A program made the translations under genes and the position numbers. The notes under the pieces are model-generated. The model saw only the letters and a list, made by a program, of their open reading frames with translations. It had not been told where the DNA came from and searched no databases. Source: Rugosimonospora sp036494675 (GTDB taxonomy: Bacteria; Actinomycetota; Actinomycetes; Mycobacteriales; Micromonosporaceae). Taken from it: 5,413 bases of DNA. The stretch is from positions 1-5,413 of the forward strand of contig DASXOA010000516.1 of NCBI GenBank assembly GCA_036494675.1. The letters are read 5' to 3'. This document shows, one piece after another, positions 1 to 5,141 of this stretch (position 1 is its first letter; every line of letters starts with the position of its first letter).

Positions 1-11
1 CGTGCCGGAGG

Positions 12-2087
12 TCAGGTGCTGGTGCAGACGGTTCCGTTGAGGGTGAACACGGCCGGCAGGACGTTGGGGCCGCTGTAGCCGGCGACGAAGCCGACGTTGG
101 TCGTACCGCCGCCCGCGGCCAGGGTCGCGGTCTGGTCGACGCTGGTCACGGTGACCGTCGTACCGGTCTGCGTCCAGGTGCCGCTCCAGCCGCTGCTCAC
201 GCTCTGCAGGGCGGTCGGCCAGCCGAACGTCAGCGTCCAGCCGGTGATCGGGCTGGGGCCCTTGTTCGTGATGTCGACGCTGGCCACGTAGCCGTTGCCC
301 CAGTCGTTGGTGTCCGCGAAGTGCACGGCGCAGGTGCTGGCGGCCGGGGTACCGGTGGTGAACGTCAGCGGCGGCGACGCCCACGACACGGTTCCCGCCG
401 TGTCGCGGGTCAGCACGTTGACGGTGTACCGGCTGCCGGGGTTGAGGTTGTTCACCCTCAGCGAGGTGCCCGACGTCTCGCCCAACTCCTCGCTGGTGGT
501 GCCGTTCTGGCGGTACACCTCGTACTTGGCGACCGGGTGGCCGCCCGCCGTCGCGGCCGGCCAGGAGATGGTGGCGCTCCGGTCCGTCACCGCGCCGGCC
601 CGGGGCGTCCCGGGTGCGCCCGGCGCCCCGCCGGGTGCCGCCGCCGGATGCAGGACGAGCAGGGTCAGCGAGTACGGCGGCAGGTTCTGTGCGGTCGCCG
701 TGCCGGTCTGGGTGCTGGCGACCGCGGTGGCACCGTTGGTGAACGAGTAGACGGTCGGTGCGGCCGCCGACGGCGTGTAGCCGGCATAGGCGATGGTCGC
801 CGGGTGTGCGCTGGCCGGATCCTTGTTCACCATCAGCACCGCGAGGTCGCCGTTCGCCCGGCGCACCGCGTGCGCGCTGACCAGCGCCTGGTCTGTCCCG
901 GCCCGGATGAGCTGGTCGCCCGGGTGCGCGAAGGTACCGAGCATCCGAAGGGCGTAGTACGGCGCGAACGGCGTGTTCATCGGCGGCTCGCAGGTCGTCC
1001 CGTCGGGCAGGCACGTGGCGCTGGACAGCAGGCCGAAGTCACCGTAGTCCGTCTGACCCTCCACTGTGGACACGGTACCGGCGCCGTTGTGCACGTCCCA
1101 CCAGTCGACCGTGAACACCCCGTCCTCCCACAGGTCGGCGTAGGTGTCCGCCGCGTACAGCGCGCCGGGCTGGGTGTCCTCGCCGTACCCGGAGTTGGTC
1201 TCGGTGAGCGCGATGCCGATGTTAGCCGCGTTCGGGCCGGCGTACCGGGCGATCTGGTCGCGGACGAGGTAGATGGCGTCGTTCAACTGGTTCGGCTTGG
1301 ACAGCGCGTCGGCCGCGTTCGAGCCGCCCGGGTACCAGTGCAGGATCACGAAATCGATCTTCGGGCCGGCGATGGACAGCACGGTCTGGTTCCAGGTGCC
1401 GGAGTCGCCGGTGCCGACCAGGCCGTCCGGCCAGCCGGCCGGGATGGTGAGCACGGCACCGACCTTGATGGTCGGGTCGACCGCCTTCATCGCGTCCGCG
1501 TACGCCACGACCCCGTCGGCGTACCCGGTCGGGCTCTGGTCGGCGTGGTCGTCCGCCTCCCAGTCGGCGCCGTAGTGGCCGTTGCCGTACAGCTCGTTGC
1601 CGATTTCCCAGTACTTGGCGCCGTACCCCTTGGTGACGTTGGCGTAGCGGACCCAGTCTGCGGCCTCGGCCGGGCTCCCGGTGCCGTAGTTGGCGATGAT
1701 GATCGGCTGCGCGCCGACCCGCTGGGTGGAGCTCATGAACGTGTCGAAGTCGGTGTCCGGGGCCACGTAGCCGCCGGGTGCGGTGTTGTCCCGCCAGTGG
1801 TAGATGTCGCCGTACGATCCGCCCGGGTACCTCATCATCTGTACCCCGGCCGACCGCAGCAGGTCGGTCACCCCGGTCGTACCGAGCTGGCTGTCCCAGA
1901 CCGCGTCGTTGACCCCCAGCCCGGTATCCGGGACGGTGGCCAGCGCGGCCCTGGTGTTGACCGTGACGGTGACGGGTGCCGGGCCGGTGGCCGCGTGCGC
2001 GGCGGGGTCGAGGGTGCCGACCAGACCGCCGGCGGCCAGAAGTGTGGCCGCCGCCAGGCAGGCGCGGCGATATGCGGGTGTCCTCAT
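12..2087 (-). CDS. Secreted GH-A-type glycoside hydrolase (alpha-L-arabinofuranosidase-like) with FN3 and CBM2 modules
   Basis: Predicted extracellular enzyme of 691 residues that hydrolyses a plant cell wall polysaccharide while anchored to cellulose or xylan. Residues 1-32 form a Sec signal peptide: basic start, Ala/Leu-rich core, and an AHA cleavage motif at 30-32. Residues about 36-375 resemble the (beta/alpha)8 barrel of clan GH-A enzymes of the GH51/GH39/GH79 kind. WEIGNE (160-165) offers E165 as acid/base, and LTETN (294-298) offers E296 as nucleophile. RYPGG (86-90) and HWYPGG (250-255) are further barrel motifs, and C359/C366 could form a disulfide. A beta-rich domain follows (about 380-480), then a Gly/Ala/Pro linker, an FN3 domain (about 490-578) and a C-terminal CBM2 (586-688) bounded by C586 and C688 with W597, W617 and W634 as likely aromatic binding residues. 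The ATG at 2087 is chosen because the signal peptide starts there and GGAG lies 6 nt upstream. The open frame continues 102 codons further, but through repeat DNA. Family and substrate are inferred; arabinofuranosidase is the best guess, and another GH-A specificity is possible. Confidence 0.88.
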   Translation of the reverse strand: MRTPAYRRACLAAATLLAAGGLVGTLDPAAHAATGPAPVTVTVNTRAALATVPDTGLGVNDAVWDSQLGTTGVTDLLRSAGVQMMRYPGGSYGDIYHWRDNTAPGGYVAPDTDFDTFMSSTQRVGAQPIIIANYGTGSPAEAADWVRYANVTKGYGAKYWEIGNELYGNGHYGADWEADDHADQSPTGYADGVVAYADAMKAVDPTIKVGAVLTIPAGWPDGLVGTGDSGTWNQTVLSIAGPKIDFVILHWYPGGSNAADALSKPNQLNDAIYLVRDQIARYAGPNAANIGIALTETNSGYGEDTQPGALYAADTYADLWEDGVFTVDWWDVHNGAGTVSTVEGQTDYGDFGLLSSATCLPDGTTCEPPMNTPFAPYYALRMLGTFAHPGDQLIRAGTDQALVSAHAVRRANGDLAVLMVNKDPASAHPATIAYAGYTPSAAAPTVYSFTNGATAVASTQTGTATAQNLPPYSLTLLVLHPAAAPGGAPGAPGTPRAGAVTDRSATISWPAATAGGHPVAKYEVYRQNGTTSEELGETSGTSLRVNNLNPGSRYTVNVLTRDTAGTVSWASPPLTFTTGTPAASTCAVHFADTNDWGNGYVASVDITNKGPSPITGWTLTFGWPTALQSVSSGWSGTWTQTGTTVTVTSVDQTATLAAGGGTTNVGFVAGYSGPNVLPAVFTLNGTVCTST

Positions 2088-2093
2088 CGGACG

Positions 2094-2097
2094 CTCC
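2094..2097 (-). promoter_or_regulatory. Shine-Dalgarno site fixing the glycosidase start
   Basis: On the minus strand GGAG lies 6 nt before the ATG at 2087. No comparable site precedes the in-frame upstream ATG at 2393, which lies inside the predicted -35 element. This supports the short start with its signal peptide. Confidence 0.75.
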
Positions 2098-2120
2098 AAT
2101 CGGAGAGTGGAGGTCAGCGG

Positions 2121-2256
2121 CGACGGCTGCCGCGTCGCGACGGCTGCCGCATGCGACGGGTGCCGCATGCGACGGGTGCCGCATCCCGACAGGCGCCGAG
2201 CTGAGGGCAGGTGTCGCGTGGGGGCAGGTGTCGCGTCGAGGCAGTGTCGCATCGAG
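2121..2256. repeat. Degenerate tandem direct repeat, period 16-17 bp, about 8 copies
   Basis: The recurring plus-strand core is GGTGYCGCRT and variants. Cores begin near 2125, 2142, 2158, 2174, 2191, 2209, 2226 and 2242, so the spacing is 16-18 bp. Copies 2-4 are nearly identical (unit CGACGGGTGCCGCATG); copy 5 is strongly decayed; copies 6-8 share the variant GGCAGGTGTCGCGT. In the sense of the glycosidase gene the unit reads approximately ATGCGRCACCYGTCGC. Two unit junctions create the 8-bp palindrome CGCATGCG. The array falls wholly inside the predicted 5' untranslated leader, ending about 24 nt from the RBS. Its function is unknown. Confidence 0.8.
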
Positions 2257-2329
2257 AGCGCTGACCGGGGGAGAGGGCCGGGGAGAGGAAGGTCGTGGAG
2301 AGCAAGGTCGGGGCGACAGTTCCCCGCCC

Positions 2330-2344
2330 GCGCCGAAACGGCGC
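2330..2344 (-). other. Short perfect hairpin in the glycosidase leader
   Basis: A 6-bp perfect inverted repeat, GCGCCG and CGGCGC separated by 3 nt, would lie about 15-30 nt downstream of the predicted transcription start. No T-tract follows, so it is not a classical terminator. It could stabilise the 5' end of the mRNA. In DNA this GC-rich, a stem this short can also arise by chance. Confidence 0.4.
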
Positions 2345-2364
2345 ACGGCTCGGCTCCCGGGGCG

Positions 2365-2393
2365 ATCGTACGAGAGAGTTTCCTGCGATTCAA
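2365..2393 (-). promoter_or_regulatory. Predicted vegetative sigma promoter of the glycosidase gene
   Basis: On the minus strand TTGAAT (2393-2388) is followed after exactly 17 bp by TACGAT (2370-2365). This is a good match to the actinobacterial housekeeping (HrdB/SigA-type) pattern of TTGAMN and TANNNT. Transcription would start near 2358, giving a leader of about 270 nt before the ATG at 2087. The -35 hexamer directly abuts the 18-bp repeat array on its upstream side, which suggests regulation from that array. Confidence 0.6.
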
Positions 2394-2501
2394 GAAGCGA
2401 CGGCGGTTCGCGACGCGACGGCGGTTGGAGAAGCGACGGCGGTTGGAGAAGCGGCGGCGGTTCGCGAGGCGGCGGCGGTTCGAGAAGCGGCGGCGGTCGT
2501 G
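2394..2501. repeat. Six-copy perfect-period 18-bp tandem repeat upstream of the -35 element
   Basis: Six units of exactly 18 bp run without gaps: 2394-2411, 2412-2429, 2430-2447, 2448-2465, 2466-2483 and 2484-2501. The plus-strand consensus is GAAGCGRCGGCGGTTSGM. Units 1-3 carry GCGACGG and units 4-6 carry GCGGCGG; the end of the unit alternates between TTCGC/TTCGA and TTGGA, and the last unit is diverged at its end. Because 18 is a multiple of three, all frames stay open and give hexapeptide repeats, which explains spurious open frames here. The position next to the predicted glycosidase promoter fits a set of protein-binding sites. A simple slippage-prone minisatellite is the alternative. 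Confidence 0.92.
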
Positions 2502-2608
2502 GGCCGGGTGGGCGGTGGTACCCGACCGCGAACGGCCGCCGTCGATGGACGGTGGACATTCCCGGCGCGAGTGTCCGGAACCGGTCGGCGCGGCATCCGG
2601 CCGGTTCG

Positions 2609-2637
2609 TTGACGCGGTGACGGGAGCGGCCCACGAT
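2609..2637 (+). promoter_or_regulatory. Possible promoter overlapping the start of the 148-residue gene
   Basis: TTGACG (2609-2614) is followed after 17 bp by CACGAT (2632-2637). The -35 is strong, but the -10 lacks the usual first T. If used, transcription would begin near the second in-frame ATG at 2645, giving a leaderless message for a protein three residues shorter. An alternative is an unrecognised promoter further upstream with translation from 2636. Confidence 0.25.
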
Positions 2638-3082
2638 GGCCGGTATGCCAGCGCGCGACTACCCGACCGCCGAGGACTTCGCGTCGGTCCGGCTGGCCAG
2701 CGCGCGGTTGCAGGAGCGCGGCTGGCCGAAACGGTTCACCATCCAGCTCATGCTCTCGGAGTGGTCCCAGTTCGTTTCCGAGGTGGAGGACGGCTACGAC
2801 GGCTCGCTGGAGGAGTACGGCAACGACCTGTCCTACCGCGACTACCTGGCCGAGGTGTGGCCGCTGGTGACGCCGCACATCCGCGACGTGTGGCGCGACG
2901 AACTGGCCGGAGTCGATGAGCGGTTCCGCGCGGCGACCGTCGAGGACAGCGACAGCGCCGCCGGGGCCGACGTCCGCGCCGGGGGCGGTGCGGACGGGTG
3001 GTGGCACCGGCGGCTTCCGAGGCTCCTGGTGAGTGCGTTGGCCGACGACCTGCGGATGCCGGGGCGCGAATCCGCCGGGTAG
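2636..3082 (+). CDS. Uncharacterised 148-residue cytoplasmic protein
   Basis: I do not recognise the family and assign no function. The N-terminal part (about 8-100) looks like a compact, mainly helical domain rich in aromatic and charged residues. It includes RLQERGWPKRFT (24-35), SEWSQFVSEVEDGYDGSLEE (41-60) and the Tyr/Asp-rich YRDYLAEVW (67-75). An Ala/Gly/Asp-rich low-complexity linker follows (about 101-121), then a short tail with WWHRR (122-126) and a Leu-rich helix. No signal peptide or membrane segment is visible. The ATG at 2636 has GGGAG ending 9 nt upstream; the ATG at 2645 is an alternative. The gene stands alone on the plus strand, divergent from the glycosidase and convergent with the oxidoreductase. 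Codon use is strongly G/C at third positions, as in a genuine gene. Confidence 0.75.
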   Translation: MAGMPARDYPTAEDFASVRLASARLQERGWPKRFTIQLMLSEWSQFVSEVEDGYDGSLEEYGNDLSYRDYLAEVWPLVTPHIRDVWRDELAGVDERFRAATVEDSDSAAGADVRAGGGADGWWHRRLPRLLVSALADDLRMPGRESAG

Positions 3083-3112
3083 CAACGCGTCGGCCCACCG
3101 GTGCGCCCGCCG

Positions 3113-3163
3113 GCACGCCGGGCAAGCCGGCACAACGGGCAGGCCCGCACAACGGGCAGGCCG
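3113..3163. repeat. Three-copy 17-bp tandem repeat in the convergent gap
   Basis: Copies start at 3113, 3130 and 3147, an exact period of 17 bp. Copies 2 and 3 share an identical 16-bp core, GCACAACGGGCAGGCC; copy 1 differs at three positions (GCACGCCGGGCAAGCC). The array lies between two convergent genes, so any role would be in termination or chromosome structure rather than initiation. The junction of copies 2 and 3 forms the hairpin listed separately. Confidence 0.85.
3143..3157. terminator. Candidate bidirectional terminator hairpin
   Basis: GCCCG and CGGGC flank a 5-nt loop in the gap between two convergent genes. Adjacent GC-rich inverted segments in the repeat array (CGGGC at 3136-3140, GCCCG at 3105-3109 with CGGGC at 3119-3123) allow alternative stems. 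There is no T-tract on either strand. Actinobacterial terminators often lack one, but this makes the call tentative. Confidence 0.35.
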
Positions 3164-3178
3164 GTCGCGGCGGGCGGG

Positions 3179-4273
3179 TCAGAGCGTGCGCTGGCGCGGG
3201 TCCCAGTCCTCCGCCAGCGGCGCCGGGATGGGAAAGTCGCTGTGTACCGTGACGAACTGCCCGCGCTGCGCCGACTCCGTCAGAGCCGCCATCACCTCGA
3301 CGATGTGCAGCGCACCGGCGGCGTCGGCCCGGTGCGGTGCGCCGGTGCGGATCGCCCGGGCCATGTCCAGCACGCCCATGCCCCGCCCCACGCTCGCCCC
3401 CCGGGTGTCCACCGGGGTCCAGTCCTCGTCCCCGGCGCGGCGCAGTGACAGCGGCCCGTCGAACCTGTTCGGATCCGGCACGCTCAGCGTGGCCTCGGTG
3501 CCGGTGATTTCCAGGAACCCCTGCCGGGACAGCGGTGAGTCGAAGCTGAAGATGCTCGTCGCGGACTGGCCGGCGGCGAACTGCAGCAGGCACGACACGT
3601 TGGTGGGCACCTCGACGGCGAATTCGGTGCCGGCCCGGGGCCCGGCGCCGATCACCCGCTTCGCGAACGCCTGCTGTGCGGTCGCCGCCACCCTGGTCAC
3701 CGGGCCGAACGCCGCGGCCAGCGCGGTCAGGTAGTAGGGGCCGATGTCGAACAGCGGCCCGCCGCCGTGCTGGAACAGGAACTCAGGGCTGTGGTGCCAG
3801 CTCTGCGGTCCGGGTCCCTGCACGAGAGTCAACGCGGCCTGCGGGGTGCCGATCGCGCCCCGCGCGATGAGCCGGTACGCGCTCTGCAGGCCGGCGCCGA
3901 GGAAGGTGTCGGGGGCGGCACCGACCCGTACCCCGGCCGAGGCTGCCGCCGCGAGCAGCCGGGCACCCCCGTCCGGGTCGAGGGAGAGGGGCTTCTCGCT
4001 GTACACGTGCTTGCCGAGGGCGACCGCGGCGGCGGACACCTCGACGTGCGCGGCCGGGATGGTCAGGTTCACCACCAGCTCGACGTCGGGGTGGCGCAGC
4101 GCGAGGTCGGGCTCGCCGGCATCCGGCACGCCGTACTGCGCCGCGACCGCCCTGGCCCGGTCGGTGTCGAGGTCGGTGCAGGCCAGCACGCGCACGTCCG
4201 GGAACGTGGTGAGGTTCCGCAGGTACTCGTGGCTGATCGTGCCGCAACCCACGATCGCGACGCCGACCGTCAT
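3179..4273 (-). CDS. Gfo/Idh/MocA family NAD(P)-dependent oxidoreductase
   Basis: A 364-residue soluble enzyme, full length for the family, that should oxidise or reduce a hydroxyl/keto group of a sugar, inositol or related compound. The N-terminal Rossmann fold starts with VGCGTIS (8-14). D34, at the end of the second strand in CTDLD, suggests a preference for NAD over NADP. The family EKP motif is at 93-95 (YSEKPLSLD), with K94 the likely catalytic lysine. The C-terminal alpha/beta domain carries GGGPLFDIGPYY (170-181); D176 is conserved, and Tyr 180 sits where many members have His, as in glucose-fructose oxidoreductase-like enzymes. The start at 4273 overlaps the stop of the upstream isomerase by 4 nt (ATGA) and has GGAG 8 nt upstream, inside that gene, so the two are translationally coupled. 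The substrate cannot be assigned. Confidence 0.92.
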   Translation of the reverse strand: MTVGVAIVGCGTISHEYLRNLTTFPDVRVLACTDLDTDRARAVAAQYGVPDAGEPDLALRHPDVELVVNLTIPAAHVEVSAAAVALGKHVYSEKPLSLDPDGGARLLAAAASAGVRVGAAPDTFLGAGLQSAYRLIARGAIGTPQAALTLVQGPGPQSWHHSPEFLFQHGGGPLFDIGPYYLTALAAAFGPVTRVAATAQQAFAKRVIGAGPRAGTEFAVEVPTNVSCLLQFAAGQSATSIFSFDSPLSRQGFLEITGTEATLSVPDPNRFDGPLSLRRAGDEDWTPVDTRGASVGRGMGVLDMARAIRTGAPHRADAAGALHIVEVMAALTESAQRGQFVTVHSDFPIPAPLAEDWDPRQRTL

Positions 4274-5010
4274 GCCTGCTTCTCCAGCCCGTGCACGTAT
4301 CCGTACGAGTCGGCCAGCGCCACGAGCATGTCGGTGGCGCACTGGTCCAGCTCGACGACCCGCCACGCGTCGCGCGGCGCGGCGGCCAGGATGTCGGGGA
4401 TCGGCAGGGTGCCCGCACCGACGGCGGTCATCGGGTCCTCGCGGTTGGCCGGGCCGTCCTTCACGTGCAGGTACTCCACCCGGTCGCCGAGCCTGCCCAG
4501 CAGTTCGGGCACGTCCACGCCACCGACCGCCGCCCAGTACACGTCGAGTTCCAGGAAGACCTCCGGCGACAACTGGTCGGCCAGCACCTCCAGGGCCGGC
4601 CGGCCGTCGACGACCGAGGACAGCTCCCAGTAGTGGTTGTGGTACCCGAGCCGCAGCCCGTGGCCGGCGGCCCACGCCGCGGTGTCGTTGAGCAGCCGTG
4701 CCGCGCGGTCGACGCCCTCCCGGTCGGCGAACTCGTCCGGCCTGATGGCGGGCACGATCACCGTGTCGATGCCGATCGTCGCGGCGGCGGAGGCCACCCG
4801 CTCCCGCGCGTCGGTGAGCACCGGAGCGTGGGTGGAGCAGGCGGCCAGCCCGGTCTCGTCGAGGAGGGCACGGAAGCCGGCGGGATCGTCTGCGGGGTCG
4901 TACGGCTCGACCATCCGGTAGCCGATGTCGGCGAGTCGCCGCAGCGTGCCCGCGCGGTCGGCCGTCAGCTGTTCACGGACCGAGTACAACTGCACAGCGA
5001 TTGGCTTCAT
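4270..5010 (-). CDS. Sugar phosphate isomerase/epimerase-like TIM barrel (xylose isomerase-like, AP endonuclease 2 fold)
   Basis: A 246-residue cytoplasmic protein of the IolE/hydroxypyruvate isomerase-like superfamily, first gene of a two-gene operon. It begins with VQLYSVRE (6-13), typical of the family. Divalent metal and substrate ligands can be proposed from HNHYWE (124-129), LELDVYW (153-159, D156), LHVKD (181-185, H182) and VELD (219-222, E220). VGAGTLPIPDIL (197-208) is another common family motif. It is slightly short for the superfamily but appears complete. It would isomerise or epimerise a sugar, keto-sugar or inositol intermediate handed to or from the coupled oxidoreductase; some such proteins also act on 3-keto-glycosides, which fits a dehydrogenase partner. 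No Shine-Dalgarno site precedes the ATG, and a strong promoter ends 8 nt upstream, so translation is probably leaderless. The substrate is unknown. Confidence 0.9.
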   Translation of the reverse strand: MKPIAVQLYSVREQLTADRAGTLRRLADIGYRMVEPYDPADDPAGFRALLDETGLAACSTHAPVLTDARERVASAAATIGIDTVIVPAIRPDEFADREGVDRAARLLNDTAAWAAGHGLRLGYHNHYWELSSVVDGRPALEVLADQLSPEVFLELDVYWAAVGGVDVPELLGRLGDRVEYLHVKDGPANREDPMTAVGAGTLPIPDILAAAPRDAWRVVELDQCATDMLVALADSYGYVHGLEKQA

Positions 5011-5018
5011 GAACGTCG

Positions 5019-5047
5019 ACGCTAGGAACTTTTTTCTGTTCTGTCAA
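5019..5047 (-). promoter_or_regulatory. Near-consensus promoter of the isomerase-oxidoreductase operon
   Basis: On the minus strand a perfect TTGACA (5047-5042) is followed by a 17-bp spacer and TAGCGT (5024-5019), matching the TANNNT pattern. Only 8 nt separate the -10 from the ATG at 5010, so transcription should start at or within one or two bases of the start codon. The 8-bp palindrome CGTCGACG (5014-5021) overlaps the end of the -10 and could be a repressor site. Confidence 0.7.
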
Positions 5048-5071
5048 TAATAAGTGTCGATACGAAAAAAG
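5029..5071. repeat. Perfect 8-bp A/T-tract inverted repeat in the divergent promoter region
   Basis: CTTTTTTC (5029-5036) is inverted as GAAAAAAG (5064-5071), with 27 bp between. One arm lies in the operon promoter spacer and the other upstream of its -35. The two six-base A/T tracts are 35 bp apart centre to centre, and the stretch 5027-5070 is strikingly AT-rich for this genome. It could bend DNA or bind a regulator controlling both divergent genes. Confidence 0.55.
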
Positions 5072-5090
5072 CTGGTTGGCGACCTCCGGA

Positions 5091-5106
5091 GCTACCATCC
5101 GGTAGC
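5091..5106. promoter_or_regulatory. Candidate operator: perfect inverted repeat upstream of the serine hydrolase
   Basis: GCTACC and GGTAGC are separated by ATCC, a 16-bp dyad. It lies 35 bp before the ATG at 5142, where it would overlap the promoter or the early transcript of that gene. The neighbouring palindrome CTCCGGAG (5084-5091) shares one base with it. I could not identify a convincing plus-strand -35/-10 pair nearby, so whether this is a DNA operator or an RNA hairpin is open. Confidence 0.4.
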
Positions 5107-5126
5107 GATCGACTCCGACACCCCTT

Positions 5127-5132
5127 GAGGAG
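5127..5132 (+). promoter_or_regulatory. Shine-Dalgarno site of the serine hydrolase
   Basis: GAGGAG ends 9 nt before the ATG at 5142, in contrast to the SD-less divergent operon. It supports this start codon. Confidence 0.75.
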
Positions 5133-5141
5133 TACCGAACG

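Larger units (their letters stand above)
2088..2635. other. 548-bp divergent intergenic region
   Basis: This gap separates the minus-strand glycosidase from the plus-strand 148-residue gene. In order it holds the glycosidase RBS, a 16-17-bp repeat array (2121-2256), purine-rich sequence without clear structure (about 2257-2329), a small perfect hairpin (2330-2344), a promoter on the minus strand (2365-2393), a six-copy 18-bp array (2394-2501) and a featureless GC-rich stretch up to the RBS of the plus-strand gene. Open frames cross it on both strands because the repeats are GC-rich and lack stops. None has convincing protein character or the strong third-position GC bias of the flanking genes, so it is treated as non-coding. 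Confidence 0.75.

Noticed and set aside
321..2204. 627-residue plus-strand frame antisense to the glycosidase
   Set aside because: It is Arg/Val/Gly-rich with no domain signal; the minus strand holds a clear signal peptide, catalytic motifs and CBM2.
2121..2256. CRISPR array
   Set aside because: Units are contiguous with no unique spacers, and no cas gene is nearby.
2088..2393. N-terminal extension of 102 residues on the glycosidase reading frame
   Set aside because: It is translated from the leader and its repeat array, precedes a clear signal peptide, and its ATG at 2393 lies in the predicted -35 element.
2554..2576. Inverted repeat GGACA with TGTCC, 13 bp apart, as an operator for the 148-residue gene
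   Set aside because: Five-base arms in GC-rich DNA are expected by chance, and no matching promoter overlaps them.
2295..2612. Plus-strand 105-residue frame from a GTG with a GAGG site 6 nt upstream, encoding EATAVR-type hexapeptide repeats
   Set aside because: Third positions before the repeat include many A or T, unlike neighbouring genes; the repeat leaves other frames open too; and the frame runs through the opposing promoter and leader.
1804..2919. Long plus-strand frame crossing the glycosidase 5' end, the arrays and the 148-residue gene
   Set aside because: It overlaps two better-supported genes in other frames and yields an Arg-rich low-complexity product typical of shadow frames in GC-rich DNA.
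4274..4675. Upstream extension of the oxidoreductase frame
   Set aside because: It lies inside the isomerase gene, whereas the start at 4273 has GGAG and begins exactly at the Rossmann fold.
5076..5108. Plus-strand promoter for the serine hydrolase from TTGGCG and TAGCGA
   Set aside because: The spacer is 21 bp, too long for a normal vegetative promoter; no better pair was found.
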